Positions 16,911 to 25,015 of a stretch of DNA of 64,000 bases are shown piece after piece (position 1 is the first letter of the stretch; each line of letters starts with the position of its first letter). A program made the translations under genes and the position numbers. Source of the stretch: Nocardioides sp. CFH 31398 (GTDB lineage: Bacteria; Actinomycetota; Actinomycetes; Propionibacteriales; Nocardioidaceae); NCBI RefSeq assembly GCF_022436705.1, contig NZ_JAKUHT010000003.1, positions 186,001-250,000 of the forward strand, read 5' to 3'. The notes under the pieces were generated by a model that was given only the letters and a program-made list of their open reading frames with translations, did not search any database and had not been told where the DNA came from.

Positions 16911-17950
16911 GCGGCCCCGTGAGCCGCCCCGTCGACCCGCTGCGCCACCACGGCGACGCGGAGCTCGGCGAGGGGCTGCTCGACCTCGCCGTCAACGTGT
17001 ACGACGGCCCCCGACCGGCCTGGCTCGACGAGACGCTGCGTGCCTCGCTGCTCGACGTCGGCGCCTACCCCCACCCCGGCGCCGCCGAGCGGACGGTCGC
17101 GGCGCACCACGCCCGCGAGCCCGAGGAGGTGCTCGCCACCGCGGGCGCGGCCGAGGCCTTCACCCTCGTGGCCCGGCTCCGGCCGTGGCGGCGCCCCGTC
17201 GTGGTGCACCCGCAGTTCACCGAGCCGCACGCCGCGCTGCAGCAGGCCGGGCACGCCGTGACCGTGGCGTCGTGCCGGGCCGAGGACGGCTTCGCGCTCG
17301 ACCCCGCCGCGGTGCCCGACGACGCCGACCTCGTCGTCGTCGGCAACCCCACGAACCCCACCGGCGTCCTCCACCCGGCGGCCAGCGTGCGGGCGCTGGC
17401 CCGGCCCGGGCGGCTGGTGGTGGTCGACGAGGCCTTCATGGACACCGTGCCCGGCGAGCCCGAGACCCTCACCGGCCCGCCGGCCGGGCCCGGCGGGGAC
17501 GGCGGCGACGGGCTGGTCGTGATCCGCAGCCTGACGAAGCACTGGTCGATCCCCGGCATCCGCGCCGGCTACCTCCTCGGACCCCCCGACGTCGTCGCCG
17601 CCCTGCGCGACGGCCAGACCCCGTGGTCGGTCTCCACCCCCGCGCTGGCCGCGATCGGGGCGTGCTGCACGCCCCGGGCCCGGGCCGAGGCCGAGCGTCG
17701 GGCGCTCGAGATCGCGGGGTGGCGCGCCGCCCTGGTCGACGGGCTCAGCGGCCTGGGGGTCGAGGTCGTCCCCGGCCGGGCGTCGTTCGTGCTCGCCTGC
17801 GTCGGCACCGGCGTGCGCGAGCTGCTGCGCGGGCGCGGCGTCGCCGTCCGCCGCGCCGACACGTTCCCCGGGCTCGACGGCACCTGGGTGCGCATCGCCG
17901 TCCGCGGGCCCGGGCCCACGGCGCGTCTGCTGGCCGCGCTCGAGGCGTGA
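16907..17950 (+). CDS. cobC: CobC-like PLP enzyme (threonine-phosphate decarboxylase / aminotransferase fold)
   Basis: This 347-residue fold-type I PLP enzyme supplies the aminopropanol linker of the nucleotide loop, probably by decarboxylating threonine phosphate. The PLP lysine lies in RSLTKHWSIPGIRAGYL, and the cofactor-binding VVVGNPTNPTGVLHP and VVVDEAFMDT blocks are present. The GTG at 16907 overlaps the cobB stop; a second GTG at 16919 is an alternative. It is the last gene of the riboswitch-controlled chelatase-bluB-cobO-cobB-cobC unit, and the next riboswitch starts about 45 bp after its stop. Confidence 0.9.
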   Translation: MSGPVSRPVDPLRHHGDAELGEGLLDLAVNVYDGPRPAWLDETLRASLLDVGAYPHPGAAERTVAAHHAREPEEVLATAGAAEAFTLVARLRPWRRPVVVHPQFTEPHAALQQAGHAVTVASCRAEDGFALDPAAVPDDADLVVVGNPTNPTGVLHPAASVRALARPGRLVVVDEAFMDTVPGEPETLTGPPAGPGGDGGDGLVVIRSLTKHWSIPGIRAGYLLGPPDVVAALRDGQTPWSVSTPALAAIGACCTPRARAEAERRALEIAGWRAALVDGLSGLGVEVVPGRASFVLACVGTGVRELLRGRGVAVRRADTFPGLDGTWVRIAVRGPGPTARLLAALEA

Positions 17951-17994
17951 GCCGCGCCACGCGCGGACGCCGTACCGGCGACGGACGGCGGGGG

Positions 17995-18118
17995 GCTACG
18001 CTGCGCCAGCGGGCACGAGGAAGCCGGTGGGACTCCGGCGCAGTCGCGCTACTGTGACCGGCCCTCCCGAGGAGCACCAGCTCGGGGGAGGTCGGGAGCC
18101 AGACCCGAAGGTCCGCTC
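17995..18118 (+). promoter_or_regulatory. Cobalamin riboswitch upstream of cbtBA
   Basis: The core reads GAGGAAGCCGGTGGGACTCC, then GGCGCAGTCGCGCTACTGTG, and ends with GGGAGCCAGACCCGAAGGTC. These blocks match the cobalamin riboswitch consensus, with a compact peripheral hairpin (CTCCCGAGGAGCACCAGCTC and its partner). It precedes the cobalt transporter genes by about 50 nt, so B12 levels should control cobalt uptake. Confidence 0.93.
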
Positions 18119-18165
18119 CACTCCCACCGACCCCGGGGCGCATGATCCCCGGAAGGAGCGCACCG

Positions 18166-18390
18166 ATGTCGCAGTCCACCCCTGCCCCCACCTCGCTCGC
18201 CGGCGGCGTCGAGGTCTCCCCGATCCCGGTGCTGCGGCTGCTGCCGTGGCTGCTGTTCGCCGGCCTGCTGTCGCTGCTGGTCCTCTTCTTCGTCTCCGCC
18301 GACCAGGGTGCCGTGTCGATCCCGGCCGGGACGGCGGTCCACGAGTGGGTCCACGACGGACGCCACCTGCTCGCCTTCCCCTGCCACTGA
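18166..18390 (+). CDS. cbtB: CbtB, small cobalt transporter subunit
   Basis: CbtB is a one-helix membrane protein that accompanies CbtA in predicted B12-regulated cobalt uptake. The 74-residue product has one transmembrane helix (about residues 26-44, rich in Leu and Phe) and ends with the family histidine motif HEWVHDGRHLLAFPCH, which probably binds metal. An ATG eight codons upstream also exists, but the ATG at 18166 has a GGAAGGAG ribosome site at the right distance. It is the first gene behind the fourth cobalamin riboswitch. Confidence 0.93.
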   Translation: MSQSTPAPTSLAGGVEVSPIPVLRLLPWLLFAGLLSLLVLFFVSADQGAVSIPAGTAVHEWVHDGRHLLAFPCH

Positions 18391-18403
18391 GGGCGGGCCT
18401 CGG

Positions 18404-19192
18404 ATGAGTCCCCGCACCTTCCTGGTCCACGGGCTCCTCGCCGGCCTGCTCGCCGGCCTCGCGGCCTTCGCGGTCGCCTTCACGGTCGGGGAGCCTCCGA
18501 TCGACGACGCCATCGCCCTCGAGGAGTCCGCGGCGGCCAGCGAACCCCACAGCCACGACGGCACCGAGGAGGAGGGCCACTCCCACGCCGACGAGGGCGA
18601 GAGCGGCATCAGCCGCGGGCAGCAGGCCGGTCCCGGTCTCGCCACCGCCACCCTCGCCGTGGGGACCGCCCTGGGTGGTCTCGTCGCCCTGGCCGCGGCC
18701 GCCGTCATGGGACGCATCGGCAGGCTCACCCCGCCGCAGTCGACCGCGCTGGTGGCAGCCGTCGGCTTCGTCGCGGTCGCGCTCGTCCCGTTCCTGAAGT
18801 ACCCGGCCGTGCCTCCCGCGGTGGGCTCCGGGGACACCATCGGCTCGCGGACGGCCCTCTACTTCACGTTCCTGCTCGTCTCGGTCGTCGCCGCCGGGGT
18901 GGCGCTCGCGGCCGCGTCGCGGCTCGCCCGCGCGGGCTCCGCGTACGCCGCGACCGCCGTCGGGGTCGCGGGGTACGTCGGGGCGGTGGTCGTGGCGGGG
19001 GCGCTGATGCCCCGCGTCGACGAGCTGGGTGCCTTCCCGGCCGACGTCCTGTGGCAGTTCCGGCTCTCCTCCCTGCTCACCCTGGCCACGCTGTGGGCCG
19101 TCCTCGGCTTCGCCCTCACGGGGCTGGTCGGACGGTCCTGGCGCACGCACGTGGCCGCGACCGACCGTCGCGCCCTGGCGGCCTCCCTGTGA
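18404..19192 (+). CDS. cbtA: CbtA, cobalt transporter subunit
   Basis: CbtA is a polytopic membrane protein predicted to carry cobalt across the cytoplasmic membrane. The 262-residue protein has about five to six hydrophobic helices. Between the first and second lies a hydrophilic, His- and acid-rich loop (EPHSHDGTEEEGHSHADEGE, about residues 46-65) that looks like a metal-capture site. The ATG at 18404 lies 13 bp after cbtB. Its stop overlaps the GTG of the next gene. Confidence 0.9.
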   Translation: MSPRTFLVHGLLAGLLAGLAAFAVAFTVGEPPIDDAIALEESAAASEPHSHDGTEEEGHSHADEGESGISRGQQAGPGLATATLAVGTALGGLVALAAAAVMGRIGRLTPPQSTALVAAVGFVAVALVPFLKYPAVPPAVGSGDTIGSRTALYFTFLLVSVVAAGVALAAASRLARAGSAYAATAVGVAGYVGAVVVAGALMPRVDELGAFPADVLWQFRLSSLLTLATLWAVLGFALTGLVGRSWRTHVAATDRRALAASL

Positions 19193-19533
19193 GCAGGCCG
19201 GACGTCACCGTCACCGTGTGCCGTGACTGCTGCTGCGGCAGCGGGTCGAAGCACCCCGGCACCGACCACGACGAGCAGCGGGAGCGCCTGCTCGCCTGCG
19301 CGAGCGACACGGTCCGGGTCAGGGTCAGCGACTGCCTCGACGAGTGCTCGCGCAGCAACGTCGTCCACGTGCGCGACCACCGACGGCCCCGCCGCGAGGC
19401 CGACACGTGGCTGGCGCGGGTCCTCGGCCCGCGTGAGACCGAGGCCCTCGTCGGCTGGGTCTCCGACGGCGCGTCCGCCCCGCTGCCGCCCGCGCTGCGG
19501 GCGCGGTCCTTCGGACGGCGCGGGCCCGCGTGA
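19189..19533 (+). CDS. Small cysteine-rich [2Fe-2S] ferredoxin-like protein
   Basis: This 114-residue protein has a thioredoxin-like [2Fe-2S] ferredoxin pattern: VTVCRDCCCGSGSKH near the N-terminus, LLACASD, and DCLDECSRSN. The spacing (an N-terminal Cys cluster, then two Cys separated by three residues about 40 residues later) fits cluster ligation. It lies between cbtA and cobT with 4-bp overlaps on both sides, so it is made together with them. Its role is unknown; electron delivery to a corrin or metal reduction step is a guess. The three adjacent Cys (CCC) are unusual and could also bind metal directly. Confidence 0.7.
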   Translation: MSRPDVTVTVCRDCCCGSGSKHPGTDHDEQRERLLACASDTVRVRVSDCLDECSRSNVVHVRDHRRPRREADTWLARVLGPRETEALVGWVSDGASAPLPPALRARSFGRRGPA

Positions 19534-20498
19534 GGGCCCCGGACGCCGCGGCCGAGGAGGCCGCCCGCGAACGCCTCGCCGGTCTCGCGACGCCCGCCGG
19601 CGCGCTCGGCCGGCTCGGCGACCTGGCCGTGTGGGTCGCGGCCTGCCAGGCGGCGTGCCCCCCCGAGCCGCTGGACGACGTCGTGTGCGTGGTCCTCGCC
19701 GGCGACCACGGGGTCGCGGCCCACGGGGTCTCGGCGTACCCGGCCGAGATCACCGGACTCATGGTGGCCACGCTGCGGGCGGGCCGGGCGGGGGTCTCGG
19801 CGCTGGCCGCGGCCCACGGCGTCGCGGTCCGGGTCGAGGACGTCAGCGTGGGCCGCCCCAGCGCCCCCCTCCACCTCACCGACGCGGTCTCCCGGACGCA
19901 GGCGGAGGCCGCGCTGGCCCGCGGGCGGGCGATCGCCGCGGAGGAGCGTGGACGCGACCTCGTCGTCCCCGGCGAGGTCGGCATCGGCAACACCACCCCC
20001 GCGGCCGCGCTCACCGGGGCGCTGCTCGGCCTGCCGGCCACCGAGGTGACCGGGACCGGCACCGGGCTGGACGGCGAGGCCCTGGCCCGCAAGACCGCCG
20101 TCGTGCAGGCCGCCCTGGACCGGACCGCCGACCTCACCGACCCCGTCGACCTCCTCGCCGCGCTCGGCGGGGAGGACCTGGCCGTGATGACGGGCCTCCT
20201 GCTCGGCGCGGCCGAGGCCGGCGTCCCCGTGCTGCTGGACGGCGTGGTCTCCGTCGCGTGCGCCCTCGCGGCCGAGGCGGTCGCGCCCGGGGTGGCCCGC
20301 TGGTTCGCCGCCGGGCACCGCTCCACCGAGCCGGCCCAGGCGGTGGCGCTGGAGAAGCTCGGCCTGGTCCCGGTGCTCGACGCCGGCATGAGGCTCGGCG
20401 AGGGCTCCGGTGCGGTCGCCGCCGTCCCCCTGCTGCGCGGAGCGGTGGCCCTGCTGCGTGACACCGCGAGCCTCGAGGAGGTCCTGCGGGGTGGGTGA
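19530..20498 (+). CDS. cobT: CobT, nicotinate-nucleotide-dimethylbenzimidazole phosphoribosyltransferase
   Basis: CobT activates dimethylbenzimidazole by phosphoribosyl transfer from nicotinate mononucleotide, giving alpha-ribazole phosphate. The 322-residue protein shows LATPAGALGRLGDLAVW, VVLAGDHGVAAHGVSAYP, GEVGIGNTTPAAALTG and the C-terminal catalytic glutamate in GMRLGEGSGA. The GTG start overlaps the preceding gene. Its product is joined to adenosylcobinamide-GDP by the next gene, cobS. Confidence 0.96.
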   Translation: MRAPDAAAEEAARERLAGLATPAGALGRLGDLAVWVAACQAACPPEPLDDVVCVVLAGDHGVAAHGVSAYPAEITGLMVATLRAGRAGVSALAAAHGVAVRVEDVSVGRPSAPLHLTDAVSRTQAEAALARGRAIAAEERGRDLVVPGEVGIGNTTPAAALTGALLGLPATEVTGTGTGLDGEALARKTAVVQAALDRTADLTDPVDLLAALGGEDLAVMTGLLLGAAEAGVPVLLDGVVSVACALAAEAVAPGVARWFAAGHRSTEPAQAVALEKLGLVPVLDAGMRLGEGSGAVAAVPLLRGAVALLRDTASLEEVLRGG

Positions 20499-21246
20499 CG
20501 GATGGCGCCTGGCCGTCGGCACGCTCACCGCCCTGCCGGTCCGCCCACCGTCGCGGGTCGACCCCGGCGTCGCCCGCCACTCGCTCCTGCTCGCCCCGCT
20601 CGCGGCGGTGCCGCTGGGCCTGCTGGCGGGCGTGCTGGCGTGGGTCGGGCGCGAGGCCGGTCTGGCGCCGTACGCCGTGGCCGTCGTCGTCGTCGGGGCG
20701 GTCGTCGCGGGCAGCCGCGCGTTCCACGTCGACGGGCTCGCCGACACCGCCGACGCCCTGACCTCCTCCTACGACGCGGAGCGGTCGCTGGCCGTGATGC
20801 GCTCCGGGGACACGGGCCCCGCCGGCGTCGCGGCCGTCGCCCTGGCCCTGCTGGCCCAGACCGCCGGGACGGCGGCGCTCCTGGGCCCGGCCTGCGGGCC
20901 GGCGCTCCTGGGCGCCTGCGTGGCGCTGTCGCGGGTCGCCCACGCCGCGGCCTGCACCCGGGGCGTCCCCGCGGCCCCCGGCTCGCGGCTCGCGGCGCCG
21001 TACGCCGGCGCGATCGGCCGTCCGGCCGCGGCGGCGCTGTGGGTCGGGGCGGGCGTCGTCCTCGCCGCGGTCGGGACCCTGGCGGGCCTCCCCTGGTGGC
21101 GGGGGCCGCTGGCGCTCGCGGTGGCGGCGCTGCTCGTGGTGCTGCTGGTGCGCCGAGCCGTGCGGCGGCTCGGCGGGGTCACCGGCGACGTGTTCGGCGC
21201 GTCGATCGAGACCACCCTGGCGGTGCTGCTGGTGGGGCTCACGTGA
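20491..21246 (+). CDS. cobS: CobS, adenosylcobinamide-GDP ribazoletransferase (cobalamin-5'-phosphate synthase)
   Basis: CobS is the membrane enzyme that joins alpha-ribazole (phosphate) to adenosylcobinamide-GDP, the last assembly step. The 251-residue protein has several transmembrane helices and the catalytic acidic motif FHVDGLADTADAL near residues 78-90, plus RSGDTGPAGVAAVAL. The GTG start lies inside cobT with an 8-bp overlap. It ends facing cobU, with a gap of 17 bp and no obvious terminator. Confidence 0.94.
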   Translation: MGDGWRLAVGTLTALPVRPPSRVDPGVARHSLLLAPLAAVPLGLLAGVLAWVGREAGLAPYAVAVVVVGAVVAGSRAFHVDGLADTADALTSSYDAERSLAVMRSGDTGPAGVAAVALALLAQTAGTAALLGPACGPALLGACVALSRVAHAAACTRGVPAAPGSRLAAPYAGAIGRPAAAALWVGAGVVLAAVGTLAGLPWWRGPLALAVAALLVVLLVRRAVRRLGGVTGDVFGASIETTLAVLLVGLT

Positions 21247-21263
21247 GGCGCCCGGGGCTCTGC

Positions 21264-21788
21264 TCAGAGGTGCAGCGTGCGGCCCGCGACCACCAGGACG
21301 ACGTCGTCGCAGACCGTCGCCACCCGCTGGTTGACCGTGCCGAGCAGGTCGCGGAAGACGCGCCCCGAGCGGTGCTCGGGCACGACGCCCGAGCCCACCT
21401 CGTTGGTCACGAGGACCACCGGCCGGGTCGTGGCCGCGACGGCCTCGACCAGCGCGTCGAGCCGCTCGCCCACGGAGGCCTCGAGGGCGTCGCGGGCGGC
21501 GTCCCACCCGGCCTCGTCGAGCAGGGCGGTGAGCCAGGTGCCGAGGCAGTCCACGAGCACCGGGCCCCCCGCCTGCGAGACCGCCGCCGCCAGGTCGCGG
21601 GTCTCCCGCGTCTCCCAGGACGCCGGGCGGCGCGCGCGGTGCCGGGCGAGCCGGTCGGCCCAGTCGGGGTCGGGGTCCTCGTCCGTCGTCGGGCCCGGCG
21701 CCACGTACAGGGTCGGACGATCGGCCAGCAGCGACTCGGCGTACGCCGACTTGCCCGAGCGGACGCCGCCGGTGACCAGGACCTTCAC
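21264..21788 (-). CDS. cobU: CobU/CobP, adenosylcobinamide kinase and guanylyltransferase
   Basis: This bifunctional enzyme phosphorylates adenosylcobinamide and transfers GMP from GTP to it. The 174-residue protein starts VKVLVTGGVRSGKSAYAE, with P-loop GGVRSGKS at about residues 7-14, and has the NTE-type motif VLVTNEVGSGVVPEHRSGR and FRDLLGTVNQRVA. It starts from GTG at 21788, only 17 bp from the divergent start of cbiB/cobD at 21806, so the two probably share a very compact promoter region or rely on readthrough. Confidence 0.95.
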   Translation of the reverse strand: MKVLVTGGVRSGKSAYAESLLADRPTLYVAPGPTTDEDPDPDWADRLARHRARRPASWETRETRDLAAAVSQAGGPVLVDCLGTWLTALLDEAGWDAARDALEASVGERLDALVEAVAATTRPVVLVTNEVGSGVVPEHRSGRVFRDLLGTVNQRVATVCDDVVLVVAGRTLHL

Positions 21789-21805
21789 GCTCCCGGAGGC
21801 TACTG

Positions 21806-22750
21806 GTGACCGCGGCCGGCCTCCTGCTCGGCCACGGGCTCGACCGGCTCCTCGGCGACCCCCGCCGCGGTCACCCCGTCGCGGGCTTCGGCGCGCTCGC
21901 GGCGCGCGTGGAGTCGCGGCTGTGGGCGGACTCCCGACCCCGGGGGCTCGTGCACTGCGTCGTCCTGGTGGGCGGCACGGCGCTGCTCGGCGCGGCGGTG
22001 GACCGGGCGACCCGCGACCACCCGCCGGTGCGGACCGCGGTCGTCGCCGCGGCGACCTGGACGGTCCTCGGGGGCACGTCGCTGGAGCGCGAGGCCCACG
22101 CGATCGGTGCGTCGCTGACGGCCGGCGACCTCGCGGCGGCGCGCGCCCGGCTGCCGCACCTCGTCGGCCGCGACCCCTCCGTGCTCGACGCCGACGGGAT
22201 CGCCCGCGCCGTGGTCGAGTCGGTCGCGGAGAACACCTCGGACGCCGTCGTGGCGCCGCTCGTGTGGGGCGCGATCGCCGGCACACCCGGCCTCCTCGCC
22301 TACCGCGCCGCCAACACCCTCGACGCGATGGTGGGCCACCGGACGCCGCGCCACGAACGGTTCGGGTGGGCCTCGGCGCGCCTCGACGACGTGCTCAACC
22401 TCCCCGGTGCGCGACTCGCGGGGTTGCTGGCGGTCGCCGTCGGACCCGACCGGGCCGGCGCCGCCCGGGCCTGGCGCCGTGACGCCGGAGCGCACCCCAG
22501 CCCGAACGCCGGGGTGGTCGAGGCCGCGTTCGCGGGCGCCCTCGGGCTGCGGCTCGGCGGCGAGACGGCGTACCCGGGCCGGGTCGAGCAGCGCCCTCGG
22601 CTGGGCGACGGTCGCGTGCCCACGCCGGACGACGTCGAGCGGGCCTGCCGGCTGGCCCGTCGGGTGCAGACGGGCTCGGCCCTCGTCGCGGCGGCCGCCG
22701 CCCTCGCCGTCAGCCGCGCACCCGGGCCACGGCGGCGTCGACGTCGGTGA
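21806..22750 (+). CDS. cobD: CobD/CbiB, adenosylcobinamide-phosphate synthase
   Basis: This integral membrane enzyme attaches aminopropanol (phosphate) to adenosylcobyric acid. The 314-residue protein has the family blocks [49 protein letters not shown] and [17 protein letters not shown]. The start is a GTG. Its 3' end overlaps the 3' end of cobK on the other strand by 41 bp. Confidence 0.94.
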   Translation: MTAAGLLLGHGLDRLLGDPRRGHPVAGFGALAARVESRLWADSRPRGLVHCVVLVGGTALLGAAVDRATRDHPPVRTAVVAAATWTVLGGTSLEREAHAIGASLTAGDLAAARARLPHLVGRDPSVLDADGIARAVVESVAENTSDAVVAPLVWGAIAGTPGLLAYRAANTLDAMVGHRTPRHERFGWASARLDDVLNLPGARLAGLLAVAVGPDRAGAARAWRRDAGAHPSPNAGVVEAAFAGALGLRLGGETAYPGRVEQRPRLGDGRVPTPDDVERACRLARRVQTGSALVAAAAALAVSRAPGPRRRRRR

Positions 22751-23444
22751 CGACCTCCACGCCCGCGGCCGGGCGTGGGCGGGCGACGACGACGACGGGC
22801 ACCCCCAGGGCGGCGGCGGCGTCCAGCTTGGGGCGGGTGTGCTCGCCGCCGGAGTCCTTCGTGACCAGGACGTCGGCGCCGTGCCCCTCCAGGAGCGCCC
22901 GCTCGCCGGGCAGCGTGTAGGGCCCCCGGTCCTGCAGCAGCGACCAGGCGGGGGGCAGCGCGACCTCCGGCGGGTCGACCACCCGCGCCAGCACGGCGTG
23001 GTCGGCGAGCGGCGCGACGAAGCGGTCCAGCGACTGCCGGCCGACGGTGAGGAAGGGGCGCCGTCCGAGGGTCGCGGTCGCGGCGGCGGCCGCGTCGTGG
23101 TCGTCGACCCAGTGCCAGTCGGCGGCCCCCGGCAGCCCCGACCAGCCGGGCCGCTCGAGCCGCAGCAGCGGCACCCGCTCCGCGGCGCAGGCCTCGGCGG
23201 CGTGGGCGGAGATCCCGTCGGCGAACGGGTGGGTCGCGTCGACCACGAGGTCGTACGCCGCCTCGACGAGGTGGGTCCGCAGCCCGGCCACGCCCCCGAA
23301 GCCGCCGAGCCGGACCTCGCCGCGGGGCAGCCGCGGCCGCTGCACCCGTCCGGCCAGCGAGGACACCACGTCGACGCCGTCGTCCACGAGCGCGTCGGCG
23401 AGCGCGCGCGCCTCGGCGGTGCCGCCGAGCAGCAGCACCCTCAT
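22710..23444 (-). CDS. cobK: CobK, precorrin-6A reductase
   Basis: CobK reduces precorrin-6A to precorrin-6B with NADPH. The 244-residue protein opens with the dinucleotide-binding [16 protein letters not shown] and has [16 protein letters not shown] near residue 75, VGRQSLDRF and [17 protein letters not shown], all typical of the family. The ATG overlaps the end of cobQ by four bases, so cobQ and cobK are one reverse unit. Confidence 0.95.
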   Translation of the reverse strand: MRVLLLGGTAEARALADALVDDGVDVVSSLAGRVQRPRLPRGEVRLGGFGGVAGLRTHLVEAAYDLVVDATHPFADGISAHAAEACAAERVPLLRLERPGWSGLPGAADWHWVDDHDAAAAATATLGRRPFLTVGRQSLDRFVAPLADHAVLARVVDPPEVALPPAWSLLQDRGPYTLPGERALLEGHGADVLVTKDSGGEHTRPKLDAAAALGVPVVVVARPRPAAGVEVVTDVDAAVARVRG

Positions 23445-24952
23445 CGGTGCGACCCGGGCGCCAGCAGCGGCAGGTCCTCGGGGGCGCCCGCGGCCGCGAG
23501 GGCCAGGAGCGCGTCGACGTCCAGGTGCTGCTCGACCAGGTCGGCGAGCAGCTCGAAGCGCGCCTCCCGCGCCGCGGGGAACGACACGCCCGACGGCGGC
23601 AGGGACGTCCCGACCGCCTCGGCCACCGAGGCGAGGTAGGCCGCGCGGAAGCCGTCCGACTCCAGCGTGCCGTGCCACATGGTCCCCGCCACGACCCCGT
23701 CGCGCACCCCGCCGGGGAAGGGCTCGCCGTCGCCCGCGGCCGCCCGGCCGTGGTGGATCTCGTAGCCGCCGACGGCCTCGCCGTACGCGGTGCCCGACGG
23801 CAGCCGCAGCACCTTCTCGGCGGTGAAGCGCGTGGCGAGGTCGAGCAGGCCCAGGCCCTCGGCCGCACCCGGTGCGCCCTCGACCCCGTCGGGGTCCTCG
23901 ACGACCCGCCCGAGCATCTGGCAGCCGCCGCAGATCCCGAGCACCGGTCGCCCGGCGGCGGCGTGCGCCGCGATCGCGGCGTCGAGGCCCCGCTCGCGCA
24001 GCCACGCGAGGTCGGCGCGGGTGGCGCGCGTGCCGGGCAGGACGAGGAGGTCGGCGTCGCCGAGGTCGGCGGGGCGCGTCACCCAGCGGACGTCGACGTC
24101 CGGCTCGAGCCCGAGCGCGTCGACGTCGGTGAAGTTGCTGATCCGCGGGAGCCTGACGACGGCGACGCGCAGCGCCCTGGCCCCGGTCGGTCGCGCGGCC
24201 GAGGCCAGGTCGAGCGCGTCCTCGGAGTCCAGCCAGATGTCGCCGCGCCACGGCAGCACGCCGTACGTCGGCCGGCCCGTGAGGCGGGCCAGCTCGTCGA
24301 GCCCGGGGCGCAGCAGGTCGACGTCGCCGCGGAACTTGTTGACCACGAAGCCCGCCACCAGCCGCTGGTCGGCGGGCTCGAGGAGGGCGACGGTGCCGAG
24401 CGCGGCGGCGAACCAGCCGCCCCGGTCGATGTCGCCGACCACCACGACCGGCATCGCGGCGTGCCGCGCGAGACCGAGGTTGGTGTAGTCGCCGGCGCGC
24501 AGGTTGATCTCCGCCGGACTGCCGGCGCCCTCGGCGACGACGAGCCCGGCGCGGGAGGCGAGGTCGTCGAAGGCGGCGTGGGCCGCGGCGGCGAGGTGGC
24601 GTCGGCCGTCGACCCAGTCCGCCGAGTCGACCGTCCCGGCCGGACGGCCCATGACCACGACGTGGCTGCGGCGCTCCCCGCCCGGCTTGAGCAGGACCGG
24701 GTTCATCGCGGGCTCGGGCTCGGCCCGTGCCGCGAGCGCCTGCGTCCACTGGGCGCGACCGATCTCGACGCCCTCGCCGGTGGCGGGGTCGCGGCAGACC
24801 ATGGAGTTGTTCGACATGTTCTGCGCCTTGAACGGCGCCACCCGCACCCCGCGGCGCGCCGCCGCGCGGCACAACCCGGTCGTCAGGACGGACTTGCCGG
24901 CGTCCGAGGTCGCCCCGGCGACGAGGAGCGCCGAGACCCGTTCCGCCACCAC
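23441..24952 (-). CDS. cobQ: CobQ, cobyric acid synthase
   Basis: CobQ amidates the b, d, e and g side chains of adenosylcobyrinic a,c-diamide. The 503-residue protein has an N-terminal ATPase domain ([45 protein letters not shown]) and a C-terminal glutamine amidotransferase domain with the nucleophile in [12 protein letters not shown] and the C-terminal [12 protein letters not shown] histidine block. Two adjacent GTG codons (24952 and 24949) can start it. No riboswitch is seen upstream, so unlike the other units this one is not obviously B12-regulated. Confidence 0.96.
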   Translation of the reverse strand: MVAERVSALLVAGATSDAGKSVLTTGLCRAAARRGVRVAPFKAQNMSNNSMVCRDPATGEGVEIGRAQWTQALAARAEPEPAMNPVLLKPGGERRSHVVVMGRPAGTVDSADWVDGRRHLAAAAHAAFDDLASRAGLVVAEGAGSPAEINLRAGDYTNLGLARHAAMPVVVVGDIDRGGWFAAALGTVALLEPADQRLVAGFVVNKFRGDVDLLRPGLDELARLTGRPTYGVLPWRGDIWLDSEDALDLASAARPTGARALRVAVVRLPRISNFTDVDALGLEPDVDVRWVTRPADLGDADLLVLPGTRATRADLAWLRERGLDAAIAAHAAAGRPVLGICGGCQMLGRVVEDPDGVEGAPGAAEGLGLLDLATRFTAEKVLRLPSGTAYGEAVGGYEIHHGRAAAGDGEPFPGGVRDGVVAGTMWHGTLESDGFRAAYLASVAEAVGTSLPPSGVSFPAAREARFELLADLVEQHLDVDALLALAAAGAPEDLPLLAPGSHR

Positions 24953-25015
24953 GTCACGCTAGCGAAGCCCCCGCCGGCCCCGACGCCCTCCCCGGGCCGG
25001 TTGGTCGAGGGCGTG

